Below are positions 51,290-59,538 of a stretch of 64,000 nt of DNA, piece by piece; positions within the stretch are counted from its first letter, which is position 1; every line of letters begins with the position of its first letter. The position numbers and the translations under genes are program-made. The stretch is from Pseudomonadota bacterium (lineage in GTDB: Bacteria > Pseudomonadota > Gammaproteobacteria > Burkholderiales > JABEVD01): contig JAJZRS010000008.1 of assembly GCA_021802545.1 (NCBI GenBank), forward strand, positions 41,274 through 105,273. The letters are read 5' to 3'. The notes below the pieces were generated by a model. That model did no database searches. It had not been told where the DNA came from and worked only from the letters and a program-made list of their open reading frames with translations.

Positions 51290-52416
51290 ATGTTCCCCCA
51301 CATCACGTTCCTCAAGGGCACGATGGTCGAATAGACCTTGTACCGATAGCATTGCCAGTCGGTGTCGGAAGAAAGATCGATCACCGGCGGCGCGCTGCTG
51401 CCGGTAGGCACGCCGAGACTGGACCAGGAGGCGGGCGCAGCCGTCGTGGTGTTGCAGGAAGTCGCACCGCCTGTGGGTTTCTCCTTGAGAGCGCTCCTGG
51501 CCACCACGGCGATCCTGATCGCCTTGACCCGCTCGAAATCGCCTGAGGTCGGGTTGGACCAGTCGCCCGAGGCAGGCGAGCACTTGTTCCCTGTCGCATC
51601 AGTCCAGCAGCTGATCGACTGGCTGTTCAACGGCGCAACCCCGTATTGTGCCTGGATGTTGACGATGACGGAGGCGAGCGGCACGCCTGCGCCGCCGTTG
51701 TCGGACTGCAGCAGCGTGCCGCTCGACACGTAGTATCTCGACGTGATGAATGATGCGGTCTGCCCGAGATCGACGATGGTGGCATAGGATGCGGGGCTCG
51801 TGCTTGATCCGGTATAAGTGGGGAACGTTGGCGTGGATGCCGTTCCGGCGGCATTGGCCACAGCCTGAACGGGAACGTTCGTCGGGTCTCCCGCATAGGC
51901 GTAGGTGCTCGAGACTTCCAGCAAGGAGCAATCGAGTCCCGATTGGGAAATCAGGATATAGTCATTGGGCTTGAATCCCCTTCCGGTATCGACGGGAAGA
52001 TTGGCGGGCACTGCGGCAAGATTGCCCGTCAGTATGGCGCGCCCGCCGCCCGTGGCGATCCCTCCCGTATCCGAATCGAACCTCGCCGTCACCAGCGCGT
52101 CTGAACCCGTCCCGCCGTCCACGATCTGCAGGGGAACGCTCTTGAAGATGCTCTGAGGACTGCCGTAAGCGTTGATGTTGAAGCAGGGCATGCCGCCGTT
52201 GTCGATCAGGCCGAAACCGCCCAGCCTGATGTCCTGCTCGAGGAGGTAGATCGCAGCGAGCCCGCTCTGCTGCATCTGCGCGCCTTCTCCGGTCGTGCGC
52301 CTTTGCGATTCGAACAGGGCCAGCGTCTGGAATATCGCCAGCATCGCAAGCATGCCTATCACGAGCCCGACCAGGATCTCGACCAGGCTGAAGCCGCTTT
52401 GCCTTCCCCTATCCAT
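51286..52416 (-). CDS. pilW: PilW-type minor pilin
   Basis: A 376-residue minor pilin with prepilin signal MDRGRQSGFSLVEILVGLVI (cut after G8, conserved E at position 5 of the mature chain). The C-terminal half ends in YKVYSTIVPLRNVMWG, characteristic of PilW. Long, variable middle with Gly/Ser/Thr-rich segments as usual. It overlaps pilV by 8 and pilX by 4 bases. Confidence 0.88.
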   Translation of the reverse strand: MDRGRQSGFSLVEILVGLVIGMLAMLAIFQTLALFESQRRTTGEGAQMQQSGLAAIYLLEQDIRLGGFGLIDNGGMPCFNINAYGSPQSIFKSVPLQIVDGGTGSDALVTARFDSDTGGIATGGGRAILTGNLAAVPANLPVDTGRGFKPNDYILISQSGLDCSLLEVSSTYAYAGDPTNVPVQAVANAAGTASTPTFPTYTGSSTSPASYATIVDLGQTASFITSRYYVSSGTLLQSDNGGAGVPLASVIVNIQAQYGVAPLNSQSISCWTDATGNKCSPASGDWSNPTSGDFERVKAIRIAVVARSALKEKPTGGATSCNTTTAAPASWSSLGVPTGSSAPPVIDLSSDTDWQCYRYKVYSTIVPLRNVMWGNM

Positions 52417-52909
52417 TGATCTGCGCCATCGTGGTGTAATTGTGGGTCGCGCCGCCCTGCGGGGATTTCCAATGCAGGGTCACCGTGATCGTATAGGGCT
52501 GGCTGTTCGGCGTCGAAGGACTGACGCTGATGACAGGCGCGTTCTGAATGTCGGTCACGCCGGGCAGATAAGCGCTCTGGCTGGTCGTGCTCTGGATCTG
52601 CTGAACCCATCCCTGTATCACCGGATTGCTGTTGGTCGAAGTGCATGGGTTGCAGCTGTAGAAACCAGGATTGCCGTAAAGCGTCGTCGTGCTCGTGTCG
52701 GGCAAGCCGTTGTTCGCGACGGTCCTGCTCGCCCAGATTTCGGAAAGAAGCTGGTTGGCGAGGAAGGCTGCGTCCACCCTGTAGCGCGCATCCATCGTCT
52801 GCCCTATCGATCTCGCCTGCATGCCGATCACGGCCAGCACCCCCATCGCGAAGATGAGCAGCGCGATCATCGCCTCGACCAGCATCACGCCCTGTTGTCT
52901 GTCACTCAT
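52409..52909 (-). CDS. pilV: PilV-type minor pilin
   Basis: A 166-residue minor pilin with leader MSDRQQG and then VMLVEAMIALLIFAMGVLAV, a class III cleavage site with E5 conserved. A disulfide candidate pair is C-x2-C in SCNPC. ATG at 52909 follows the fimT stop by 4 bases. Frame upstream of this ATG is spurious and overlaps fimT. Confidence 0.88.
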   Translation of the reverse strand: MSDRQQGVMLVEAMIALLIFAMGVLAVIGMQARSIGQTMDARYRVDAAFLANQLLSEIWASRTVANNGLPDTSTTTLYGNPGFYSCNPCTSTNSNPVIQGWVQQIQSTTSQSAYLPGVTDIQNAPVISVSPSTPNSQPYTITVTLHWKSPQGGATHNYTTMAQING

Positions 52910-52913
52910 TTCA

Positions 52914-53486
52914 TTATCCTGTATATGTGCAGCTTTGCGGATTCGTGTTGGGCAAGGCCGGATCGCACAGACGCGCAAGCCCGTAGGGGGAGACGACGAT
53001 GACCAGCCGCCTAGCCCCGCTCGCGACCGCGTTCGTGACGTCGATCCGGGTGATGTCCGTTCCCACATGGACGACCCTGCCCAAGGCATTGAACGTCACC
53101 GAAGCCGGCATTCCCGCGCCCGCGGCGAGCGCGACGGTATAGTCCTGCGTCGCAGCAGAACTCGTGCCCACCCGCGCATTCTTGGCCTGCCCGCTGCTCC
53201 AGCTCTGCACCGCAATGTCGTAAAGCCCGTTGGCGCTGTCATAGGCGGACACTGTCCAGTCCGCCATCCCGGTCGAACTCGTCAGGCTGAATTGCGCCGT
53301 GGAATTGCGCCTGACCGCCTCACCTCTCGCCGTCTGCACGCCGTTCAGGATGGTTTCCGCAGTGGACCTCAGCTGCGCATTCTGCATCCAGGTGGTGAGG
53401 CTCGGGACGGCAATGGCCATCACGATGCCGAAAATGACAAGCCCGATCATGAGTTCGATCAGGGATGCTCCCCATTGCCTCAACAC
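52914..53486 (-). CDS. fimT: GspH/FimT-family minor pilin
   Basis: A 190-residue pseudopilin starting with LRQWG, cleaved before [15 protein letters not shown]5 is conserved. The middle segment [16 protein letters not shown] is the GspH/FimT signature. GTG at 53486 overlaps the pilE stop region by 7 bases; TTG at 53483 is also possible. FimT proteins bind DNA during natural transformation in some species; a minor-pilin role is the safe reading. Confidence 0.85.
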   Translation of the reverse strand: MLRQWGASLIELMIGLVIFGIVMAIAVPSLTTWMQNAQLRSTAETILNGVQTARGEAVRRNSTAQFSLTSSTGMADWTVSAYDSANGLYDIAVQSWSSGQAKNARVGTSSAATQDYTVALAAGAGMPASVTFNALGRVVHVGTDITRIDVTNAVASGARRLVIVVSPYGLARLCDPALPNTNPQSCTYTG

Positions 53487-53908
53487 GAATCCCCGGACTT
53501 GATGATCCAGCAGGTGTACGACACGGCCTGGCCCGCGAACTTGGTCGTCGCCTGGTTGTTGTTCGAATCCACCGTATAGGTGTAGTCGCCTGCATTGCCG
53601 AGCCCGACGTTGACCTTGCTCGCCGCGGTCGCCGTATAGCTGTCCGTCGTCGAGCCTATCGAGCAGGTGTAGGTGAAGTATTTCCCGGTCGGCAATGCTG
53701 TCCCGCATCCGCTGCCCGAGGAATAGCTCCGGTTGTCCTGGTAATACTGCTCCATCTGTATCCTGTAATTGGCGAGATTGGTGCTCGCCTCGACGAGCTT
53801 TCCCCTCGTCAGGTAGTTTGCATACATCGGCAATGCGATAGCGGTCACGATGCCGATGATGGCGACCACGATCATCAGCTCGATCAGAGTAAAACCCCTC
53901 TCTTTCAT
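53480..53908 (-). CDS. pilE: PilE-type type IV pilin
   Basis: A 142-residue pilin. Leader MKERG, then [20 protein letters not shown], with E5 intact and Phe as the methylated first residue. Four Cys in the mature chain can form the D-region disulfide near the end ([10 protein letters not shown]). Clear ribosome site AGGAAAAACA before ATG 53908. First gene of the minor-pilin set. No pilY1 or pilQ in this window. Confidence 0.88.
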   Translation of the reverse strand: MKERGFTLIELMIVVAIIGIVTAIALPMYANYLTRGKLVEASTNLANYRIQMEQYYQDNRSYSSGSGCGTALPTGKYFTYTCSIGSTTDSYTATAASKVNVGLGNAGDYTYTVDSNNNQATTKFAGQAVSYTCWIIKSGDSC

Positions 53909-54029
53909 TTTGTTTTTCCTGTGCGATTTTCGTCCAGTTAAATTAAATCAAAGTCGCCCGTCCATCACAACCTCGATCCGATAAGCGGTCGATTTGCTAG
54001 AATAAGCGGTAGAACGAACTGGAACGACA

Positions 54030-55019
54030 TTGCCTCAAGAAATCATCATCATCGGCGCAGGGATCATCGGTCTTTCGAGCGCATACGAATTTGCCAAAGT
54101 TGGTGCGAAGGTCACCGTCCTTGAAAGGGGTGCAGCCGGCATGGAGGCTTCCTGGGCAGGCGGCGGCATACTCTTTCCCCTGCTTCCCTGGGACTATCCC
54201 GAAGAAGTCACTTCTCTCGCTGAAGCAGGCGCATTCCGCTATCGGGAATGGTCGGCCCTCCTCAAGGAATCGAGCGGGATCGATCCCGAATATTCGAAAT
54301 GCGGGATGACCGTGCTGCCCGGGACCCGGTCCATGGAAAAGGCCTCCGCCTGGTGCACCTCGCACAACGTGCGCTTCTCGGTGCGCGCATCCGGGGAGCT
54401 CCATCTGCCGGACGTCGCCCAGGTGAGGAATCCCAGGCTCCTTCAGGCGCTCGGGAAGACCCTGGAAAACATGGGCGTCAGGATCGTCGAGCATTGCGAA
54501 GTGAATGCCTTCCTGAAAAATGAAGGGAATATATCCGGATTGAAAGTCTCGGGCGGGAGCGTGCTGGAGGCCGAAAGCTATGTCGTCTGCGCAGGCGCGT
54601 GGAGCGGGGAAATGCTGGGCTGGAAGGACATCTTCCCGGTCAAGGGGCAGATGCTGCTTTTCGATGCGAAAGGCCTGCTCGACACCATACTGCTCAAGGA
54701 CGACATCTATCTCATACCCAGGCGTGACGGTCTCATCCTCGCCGGAAGCACGCTCGAGCATTGCGGATTCGACAAGTCGCTCACTCAGGGCGCTCATCTC
54801 CACGAAAAGGCCTCAGAAATGCTGCCCGAGCTCAAGGGGCTCTCCCCCGTGAAGCACTGGGCGGGACTCAGGCCGGGCTCCCCGGCCAATATGCCCACGA
54901 TATCGAGGCACCCCGATTTCGAAAACCTGTACGTCAATGCCGGGCATTTCCGCTACGGCGTGACGATGGCGCCTGCCGCGGCGAGAATTCTGGCAAACAT
55001 CGTTTTCGGCAAGCCTTGA
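54030..55019 (+). CDS. thiO: Glycine oxidase ThiO (FAD-dependent)
   Basis: A 329-residue FAD oxidoreductase of the DAO family. The N-terminal dinucleotide motif GAGIIGLSSAYEFAKVGAKV, HxxxxG-like GAAGMEASWAGGGI, and the C-terminal VNAGHFRYGVTMAPAAARIL are those of ThiO, which oxidises glycine to iminoglycine for thiazole synthesis in thiamine formation. The start is a TTG at 54030 (MPQEIII) with GGAA ahead; no ATG fits. No other thiamine gene is next to it. Confidence 0.85.
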   Translation: MPQEIIIIGAGIIGLSSAYEFAKVGAKVTVLERGAAGMEASWAGGGILFPLLPWDYPEEVTSLAEAGAFRYREWSALLKESSGIDPEYSKCGMTVLPGTRSMEKASAWCTSHNVRFSVRASGELHLPDVAQVRNPRLLQALGKTLENMGVRIVEHCEVNAFLKNEGNISGLKVSGGSVLEAESYVVCAGAWSGEMLGWKDIFPVKGQMLLFDAKGLLDTILLKDDIYLIPRRDGLILAGSTLEHCGFDKSLTQGAHLHEKASEMLPELKGLSPVKHWAGLRPGSPANMPTISRHPDFENLYVNAGHFRYGVTMAPAAARILANIVFGKP

Positions 55020-55082
55020 TACGGCCCAAACCCTATCAGAAGTGATAGGTGACGTGGGGACGCCAAGTGCTAGAATTGGTCC

Positions 55083-55499
55083 ATGAGAAAAATAGACAAT
55101 GATTCTATTGCTTCGCTCCTGAGGAAACACGGGATCTCCCCGACATCGCAGCGGATCAAGATCGCCGGACTCATGCTCTCCTGCATGGAGCACCTGTCTG
55201 CAGACCAGATCATGCTCTCGGTCAACAGGCGGAAAGCCGAAGCATCCAAGGCGACCGTCTACAACACGCTCAAGCTGTTCGTGAAGAAGGGCCTGGTCAG
55301 GGAAGTCATCATCGACCCGTCCAGGATCCTGTACGATCCCAACACGAGCCGCCACCACCATTTCTACGACGTCGTCACTGGAGAACTGCAGGACATCGAC
55401 GCATCGGAGCTTTCGATTCTCAATCTTCCGCCCCTGCCCAAAGACAGGATTCTGGAAGGGCTCGACATCATCATCCGCACGCGGCCCATGACAGTCTGA
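55083..55499 (+). CDS. Fur-family regulator lacking the CxxC zinc pairs (Irr-like)
   Basis: A 138-residue Fur-superfamily repressor. The winged helix has TSQRIKIAGLML and KATVYNTLKLFVKKGLV. The metal site keeps SRHHHFYDVVTGEL, but the two C-terminal CxxC pairs that hold structural zinc in Fur, Zur and PerR are absent. That combination resembles the heme/iron-response Irr-like group. ATG at 55083. It is probably monocistronic; the stop lies one base before the tRNA-Thr promoter. Confidence 0.82.
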   Translation: MRKIDNDSIASLLRKHGISPTSQRIKIAGLMLSCMEHLSADQIMLSVNRRKAEASKATVYNTLKLFVKKGLVREVIIDPSRILYDPNTSRHHHFYDVVTGELQDIDASELSILNLPPLPKDRILEGLDIIIRTRPMTV

Positions 55500-55528
55500 T
55501 TGCCCTTCCGGACCGAACGCTTTATAAT
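55500..55528 (+). promoter_or_regulatory. Sigma-70 promoter of tRNA-Thr
   Basis: TTGCCC and a perfect TATAAT (55523-55528) are separated by exactly 17 bases. Initiation near 55535 would give a short leader before the tRNA at 55542. Confidence 0.75.
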
Positions 55529-55541
55529 TCACCGCTCTATT

Positions 55542-55617
<76 letters not shown>

Positions 55618-55625
55618 AAAAATCA

Positions 55626-55653
55626 AAGGCTTGCATATATGCAGGCCTTTTTC
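55626..55653 (+). terminator. Rho-independent terminator after tRNA-Thr
   Basis: Arms AAGGCTTGCA and TGCAGGCCTT pair at 9 of 10 positions (one G-T) around a 4-base loop, followed by six T. It starts 9 bases after the tRNA CCA end. Confidence 0.85.
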
Positions 55654-55891
55654 ATTTTTGATCGGGACACGCCGAAGCGAAAAACCAGAATATTTCCATC
55701 GTCATGAATTCTTGAATCCGACTCAAACCTCGCCCTCAAAATTGCGGAAGCAAAAAAATCTGCAAGCGTACGGTCTTGGGATTGATCCGCCCCGAGGATA
55801 CCGTCAAATAATGCTGTTACATTGGACAACAGCATCGTGTCTGCAAGTTACTTTGTCAGTCGGTCACTAGCACATTCTTTTCCGCCATAAA

Positions 55892-56655
55892 TTAGGCATA
55901 AGCCTCGCTAGGCACATCAGCAATAGATTCGAAAGACGGTCTAGCAAAATGGTAACCTTGGAAGAGACGTATGCCTGCATCCTTCAGCCAGTGGTACTCG
56001 GCCTGCGTTTCCACGCCCTCTGCGATGATTGCAATTGACAGATCCTGGCAGACCTGAGCAATGCCCCTGACAATCGCCTACGGGGGCGGTTCGTGTCGAT
56101 TCCGGTCACTAGTTTGATGTCGAGCTTGATGTAGTCTGGCTGGAATTCACTCAATAGGTTGAGCCCCGCGTATCCTGCGCCGAAATCGTCAATGGCAGTT
56201 TTGAACCCCAGCTTTTGGTAAGTCTTTATGATAGCCAGAAGGTGGGCATGGTTACTGATTTCCTCACCCTCTGTTACTTCGAAAATAATCCTGTTAACGG
56301 GAAAGCCGAATTCAGCAGCGGCAGCAAGCGTGGTGCGAATGCACAGTTCAGGCTTGTAGATAGCATTTGGATAGAAATTGATGTTGATGTTGGAAGGTAT
56401 GCCCAGCTCGGAGGCCATCTTGACGATCTTCACCCTGCATGCCTGGTCGAAGCGATATCTGGTTGCGTCAGTCAGGCGATTTATTACGGTATGAGCCGGT
56501 TCGCCCGAGGGCCCTCTAACCAATGCCTCCTGGGAAAATATGCTGTGCGTTTCGGTGTCGACAATGGGCTGGAAGGCGAATGAAAACTCAATGTCGAGAC
56601 CTGCTCCTGCGACGCAATTACTGCATGAAAGCTCGACGAAATGATCTTTGTCCAT
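55892..56655 (-). pseudogene. EAL-domain c-di-GMP phosphodiesterase, broken by one frameshift
   Basis: From 56655 the frame reads an EAL domain: QPIVD, EALVRG, NINFYPNA, FEVTEGEEI, DDFGAGYAGLNLL and YIKLDIKLV. After IDTNRPRR (near 56075-56080) the frame shifts. In the next frame IVRGIAQVCQDL, AEGVET and GYHFARP continue to a stop TAA at 55892-55894, completing the signature. One missing base, CGTAGGCG where CGTAGGGCG would keep frame, explains it. A real mutation, or an assembly error at a short G run, are both possible. The domain lacks a sensor of its own, which the divergent BLUF gene may have supplied. Confidence 0.85.
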
Positions 56656-56878
56656 GCCTTAAACTCTAATCATTTCGCCAGTGCAGCGCAAGAAGAAAAC
56701 ACCCGTGTCAGTCAGCTCGGACATTTTGACGCATGGATTACTCAATTTATGTATCCATATCAGAAGATTGTGAAGTGAACTTGGGCGATGCAGCAGCACT
56801 AGGTCGCTTAATTTGAAACAGATAGACCAAAAATGAAGTACACTTTTTTATCATCAACATATTAATACTTAACGAACA

Positions 56879-57295
56879 ATGGAATGTCACCAGCTTTTGT
56901 ATGAAAGTATCGCGACAACTTCAATGACACTTGAAGATGTTATTAATATGCTCGAAAAATGTAATCAACAGAATTACGAGATCAGGTTATCGGGTCTGCT
57001 CGTTTTTCATAACCACAGGTTTATGCAACTTCTGGAGGGGAGTAAATCGAGCGTCGATTTTATTATGCAGAAAATCAGGAAGGATACCAGGCATTCAAAC
57101 CTTAAAATCTTGCATGAGTCAGAAAGCATGGAAAGAAGCATGGGGGCATGGGCCATGGCATTCACCATGAATACCAGTAATGTAGAGGCTCTTTCCGCCT
57201 ATCCATTTTTCTTATCTATAACTGATGCCAGAGAAATCACCGGAACAATGAAACGGGAGTTATCGCAACATTTCACGCGCTTCCTTGCAATATGA
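56879..57295 (+). CDS. BLUF-domain blue-light sensor
   Basis: A 138-residue single BLUF domain. The Tyr near the start (LLYESI), Asn in CNQQNYEI, Gln in RFMQLLEGSKSSV and Trp/Met in GAWAMAF are the flavin-photocycle residues. It binds FAD and signals to a partner protein. It is divergent from the broken EAL gene with 223 bases between starts, the usual partners fused in BlrP1 and YcgF. No good ribosome site stands before the ATG at 56879. The AT-rich composition differs from the core genes. Confidence 0.85.
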   Translation: MECHQLLYESIATTSMTLEDVINMLEKCNQQNYEIRLSGLLVFHNHRFMQLLEGSKSSVDFIMQKIRKDTRHSNLKILHESESMERSMGAWAMAFTMNTSNVEALSAYPFFLSITDAREITGTMKRELSQHFTRFLAI

Positions 57296-57516
57296 TCTAT
57301 TCTGAACCGTTGACTGGCGGGCGGGTCCCATGCAGTCACGCCATGATTAAGCTCCCTTTTCACTGCAACAGGGTCGAAGGCTGTTGAGTACTTACGGATG
57401 TGTACATCAAACTGATTGACGACTAGGTAACCTGTGACGCCGCAATGCCCAATGGTCGCAATTGACACACAGCCCCCCCAGTCAGATGGACTGTACGATA
57501 TTAAACGAACGGCCTG

Positions 57517-57552
57517 GGAATGTACCTGTGCCGTTTTTCCTTGCGCAGGCGT
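57517..57552. repeat. Copy A of dispersed repeat (decayed mutarotase tail)
   Basis: The last 23 bases match 62116-62138 at 22 positions in the same orientation. The part before it (GGAATGTACCTGTG) matches the start of the other copy with a gap. Read on the minus strand it gives AQGKTAQVHS, a shortened version of the AQ*KTAHRLWDRYS frame at copy B. It lies 10 bases from the end of the cupin gene. The rest of 57296-57516 shows no gene I can support. Confidence 0.6.
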
Positions 57553-57562
57553 GTTCAATGCT

Positions 57563-57991
57563 TCATCCTTTTTCCATCCATGAAGCACTGGCATCGACCA
57601 GGTATCCGTCTTCCAGCGTTGCTTGCGTCAGGCTGCCGGCTTCAGCCTGAATGCAGACGAAATACAGATCTTCGTCGCCTGCGGTAATGACGCGTGCCCC
57701 TTCCGGTGAAACGCGCACAAGGCTGCCTTCGCAGACGGGAAATTCCTCGCCGTCGACATAAATGAAACCGCTGCCGCGCAGCACGATATACAGCTCCTCG
57801 TTTTTCCTGTGCGCATGGACGAACGGCGTACCCTTGCCGGCGGGCAGGCGGTTGAGCGAAACCTCGCATCCGGTCAGGCCGAGATTGTCTCCAATAAATC
57901 GCTTACCCGGCACGTCTCGATAGCTGTGCTGGTCAAGATTTTCCAGTGGCCCAATTTGGTCGAACGTATAGTGCTTTCCCTGTATCGGCAT
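57563..57991 (-). CDS. Cupin-fold protein
   Basis: A 142-residue single cupin. The motif PFVHAHRKNEELYIVLRGSG (about 56-75) is cupin motif 1 with the His/His/Glu metal ligands, and a motif 2 with LVRVSPEGARVI follows. A small dioxygenase, isomerase or sensor; no substrate can be named. ATG at 57991 opens MPIQGKHYTFDQ. It is divergent from the HxlR regulator and very likely its target. Confidence 0.82.
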   Translation of the reverse strand: MPIQGKHYTFDQIGPLENLDQHSYRDVPGKRFIGDNLGLTGCEVSLNRLPAGKGTPFVHAHRKNEELYIVLRGSGFIYVDGEEFPVCEGSLVRVSPEGARVITAGDEDLYFVCIQAEAGSLTQATLEDGYLVDASASWMEKG

Positions 57992-58011
57992 GATCCCTCA
58001 AGTGACTTTTA

Positions 58012-58048
58012 TTTTGCAAGTTACACATTACCCCTGTGACTTGCAAAA
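58012..58048. promoter_or_regulatory. Palindromic operator between cupin and HxlR genes
   Basis: TTTTGCAAGTTACA (58012-58025) and TGTGACTTGCAAAA (58035-58048) form an inverted repeat with 13 of 14 matching positions around 9 bases. A related AAGTGACTT lies just upstream at 58000-58008. Its position between the divergent starts is as expected for HxlR binding. Confidence 0.65.
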
Positions 58049-58074
58049 AGCAAGCAATCGTTTTAAGGTGGGCG

Positions 58075-58473
58075 ATGATGAAGAAGCCCGCCAAAAATAG
58101 CAATCACGCGAAACCCCATCGCTCGACCTGCCCGATCACGAGCACGCTGGATATCCTGGGCGACAAATGGACGCTGGTTGTGATCCGCGACCTGTTCCTG
58201 GGAAAACGCCGCTATGGCGAGTTCCAGGCTTCTCCTGAAGCGATCCCGACCAACATCCTGGCCGAGCGGCTAAAAAGGCTGGAGGCTGCCGGACTTGTGG
58301 TGAAGGAACTCTATCAGGACAATCCGCCGCGCGCGGAATATTTCCTGACCCGCCGGGGCGCTGATCTCGCGCCCACCCTGCGTGCGATACGAGACTGGGG
58401 CATAAAGTACATCGAAGGCACTTCTGTTCCGGAGCAATTCAAGGAACTTCCTGCTCCCGTGATTCGAGACTGA
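58075..58473 (+). CDS. HxlR-family transcriptional regulator
   Basis: A 132-residue winged-helix regulator of the HxlR family. CPITSTLDILGDKWTLVVIRDLFLG is the signature, with a single Cys at about 18 that in related proteins senses electrophiles or thiol stress. IPTNILAERLKRLEAAGLV is the recognition helix region. ATG at 58075 follows AAGG; a GTG/ATG farther upstream (58036) is inside the operator region. It probably controls the divergent cupin gene. Confidence 0.88.
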   Translation: MMKKPAKNSNHAKPHRSTCPITSTLDILGDKWTLVVIRDLFLGKRRYGEFQASPEAIPTNILAERLKRLEAAGLVVKELYQDNPPRAEYFLTRRGADLAPTLRAIRDWGIKYIEGTSVPEQFKELPAPVIRD

Positions 58474-58526
58474 ATGTCTGTTTACTGCCAGGGTTGGAGC
58501 CGGCTCAAGAACGACATTTTCCATGG

Positions 58527-58706
58527 TCAATTGTCCCGCTGAGGGAATTTTCTTGAAACCTGCCTCAGAATGTCCATTTGCCGACTGAAGTTCCTGCATC
58601 CCTTGCACAACATCAGGTGAAGGCGCAATCCCATTCTTTGGGGCATGGGGAGCTCCTCGTCCATACGTCTGGACATCAATTCAGTAGCTTGCTTGCAGCT
58701 CAGCAT
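58527..58706 (-). CDS. Zinc-finger anti-sigma factor (cytosolic, zf-HC2-like)
   Basis: A 59-residue protein with HLMLCKGC (H30-x3-C34-x2-C37), the zinc-binding anti-sigma motif. It has no transmembrane helix, so it is a soluble ZAS protein rather than a membrane-anchored one. Its start overlaps the end of the sigma gene by 7 bases, which couples the pair. Release is likely by metal loss or thiol oxidation at the HCC site. Confidence 0.82.
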   Translation of the reverse strand: MLSCKQATELMSRRMDEELPMPQRMGLRLHLMLCKGCRNFSRQMDILRQVSRKFPQRDN

Positions 58707-59260
58707 TCCTGGCCTCCTGACTTGAACCAGCGTTCGTCGAGGCACAGCCTCAGACCCATGCGGGCGCGATGCAGCACCACCCAGCAATTGGTCGAACTGA
58801 TCCCCAGTTCCTTACAAATCTCTTCCGTTTCCATCCCGAGCATTTCCCTCATCATGAAAATTCTTGCAGTATTTTCCGGCAGGCGATTCAGGCAGATTTC
58901 GAATATCTGCCAGAACTGCTGATCGGAGGCGCTCTTTTCCGGATCCCCCCAATTGGAGGGGCGAGCATCCTCCTGCCAATGTCCATCCCCGTCGAACAGG
59001 TCGTCATAGGCGTGGTCAGGGATATCGGCAATCTCGGACGAAGGGGAGCGGATCCTTTCCCGGATGATGTCGACGATCTTGTTTTTCAGAATGCCGAACA
59101 CCCAGGTCTTGAGCCTGGACCGGTTGTCGAACGATTTCCGGTTGGAGAGTGCGGCGGCCATGGCTTCCTGAACCGCATCCTCGGCCACCGAATCGTCCCT
59201 GAGCTGCAGCCTGGCGAACCTGAGCATGTCGCCATGCAGCGAAGTAAGTTCATTTTCCAT
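58700..59260 (-). CDS. ECF-type RNA polymerase sigma factor
   Basis: A 186-residue two-domain sigma factor. Region 2 runs from about 20 to 75 with DSVAEDAVQEAMAAAL and RLKTWVFGILKNKIVD, region 4 from about 125 to 178 with LPENTARIFMMREMLGMETEEICKELGIS. An extra acidic linker of about 40 residues separates them. ATG at 59260 (MENELTSL). It faces the peptide operon and is the natural reader of the two TGTAAGGA/CGACTAAT promoters. Sigma genes of this group often accompany MNIO/bufferin loci. Confidence 0.9.
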   Translation of the reverse strand: MENELTSLHGDMLRFARLQLRDDSVAEDAVQEAMAAALSNRKSFDNRSRLKTWVFGILKNKIVDIIRERIRSPSSEIADIPDHAYDDLFDGDGHWQEDARPSNWGDPEKSASDQQFWQIFEICLNRLPENTARIFMMREMLGMETEEICKELGISSTNCWVVLHRARMGLRLCLDERWFKSGGQEC

Positions 59261-59286
59261 TTTTAAAGCATATCACCACAAATCCG

Positions 59287-59317
59287 GTGTAAGGAATTTC
59301 GATCAGGCGCGACTAAT
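59287..59317 (+). promoter_or_regulatory. ECF-type promoter P1 (twin peptides)
   Basis: TGTAAGGAA (59288-59296) and CGACTAAT (59310-59317) match the promoter at 59669-59699 almost base for base with identical spacing. Transcription would start near 59324, 55 bases before the 43-residue peptide gene. Confidence 0.75.
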
Positions 59318-59378
59318 GGCCAGGAAGGATAAAAACTTCCCGGAAAATTTAGATGGTTATTACTTCAGGAGAATGAAA

Positions 59379-59510
59379 ATGTCGCAAACATGCAAAACGG
59401 AAGAAGGAAAGTGCGGAGCCTGCGGCGGGCACAAGGCCGCGATGATGATGCTCGCATTCGTGGTGGTGGCAGCGCTTGCAGGCGCCGCCTCGATGTTTCT
59501 TGGCAAATAA
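59379..59510 (+). CDS. Cys-rich 43-aa membrane peptide with EGKCG motif
   Basis: MSQTC begins it at an ATG 7 bases after AGGAGA (an ATG two codons earlier is too close to that site). C5, C12 and C15 lie in the first 16 residues, in TEEGKCGACGGHK. E9-G10-K11-C12-G13 is the EGKCG motif of oxazolin-type MNIO precursors. One hydrophobic helix (about 21-41) ends at K43. The next peptide has the same plan, so the two are probably paralogs. First gene after ECF promoter P1. It might be a substrate or membrane partner of the MNIO enzyme BufB; this is inference. Confidence 0.72.
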   Translation: MSQTCKTEEGKCGACGGHKAAMMMLAFVVVAALAGAASMFLGK

Positions 59511-59538
59511 TCCTTTATCAATTCGCAAGGGAAGAACT

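Noticed and set aside
55623..55835. 70-codon minus-strand frame between tRNA-Thr and the EAL remnant
   Set aside because: Overlaps the tRNA terminator, no ribosome site, no family features. Kept out of the gene list although a remnant cannot be excluded.
57199..57594. 131-codon minus-strand frame overlapping the BLUF end and the cupin end
   Set aside because: It crosses the repeat and two better-supported genes and has no recognisable domain. Its AQGKTA part is explained by the mutarotase-tail repeat.
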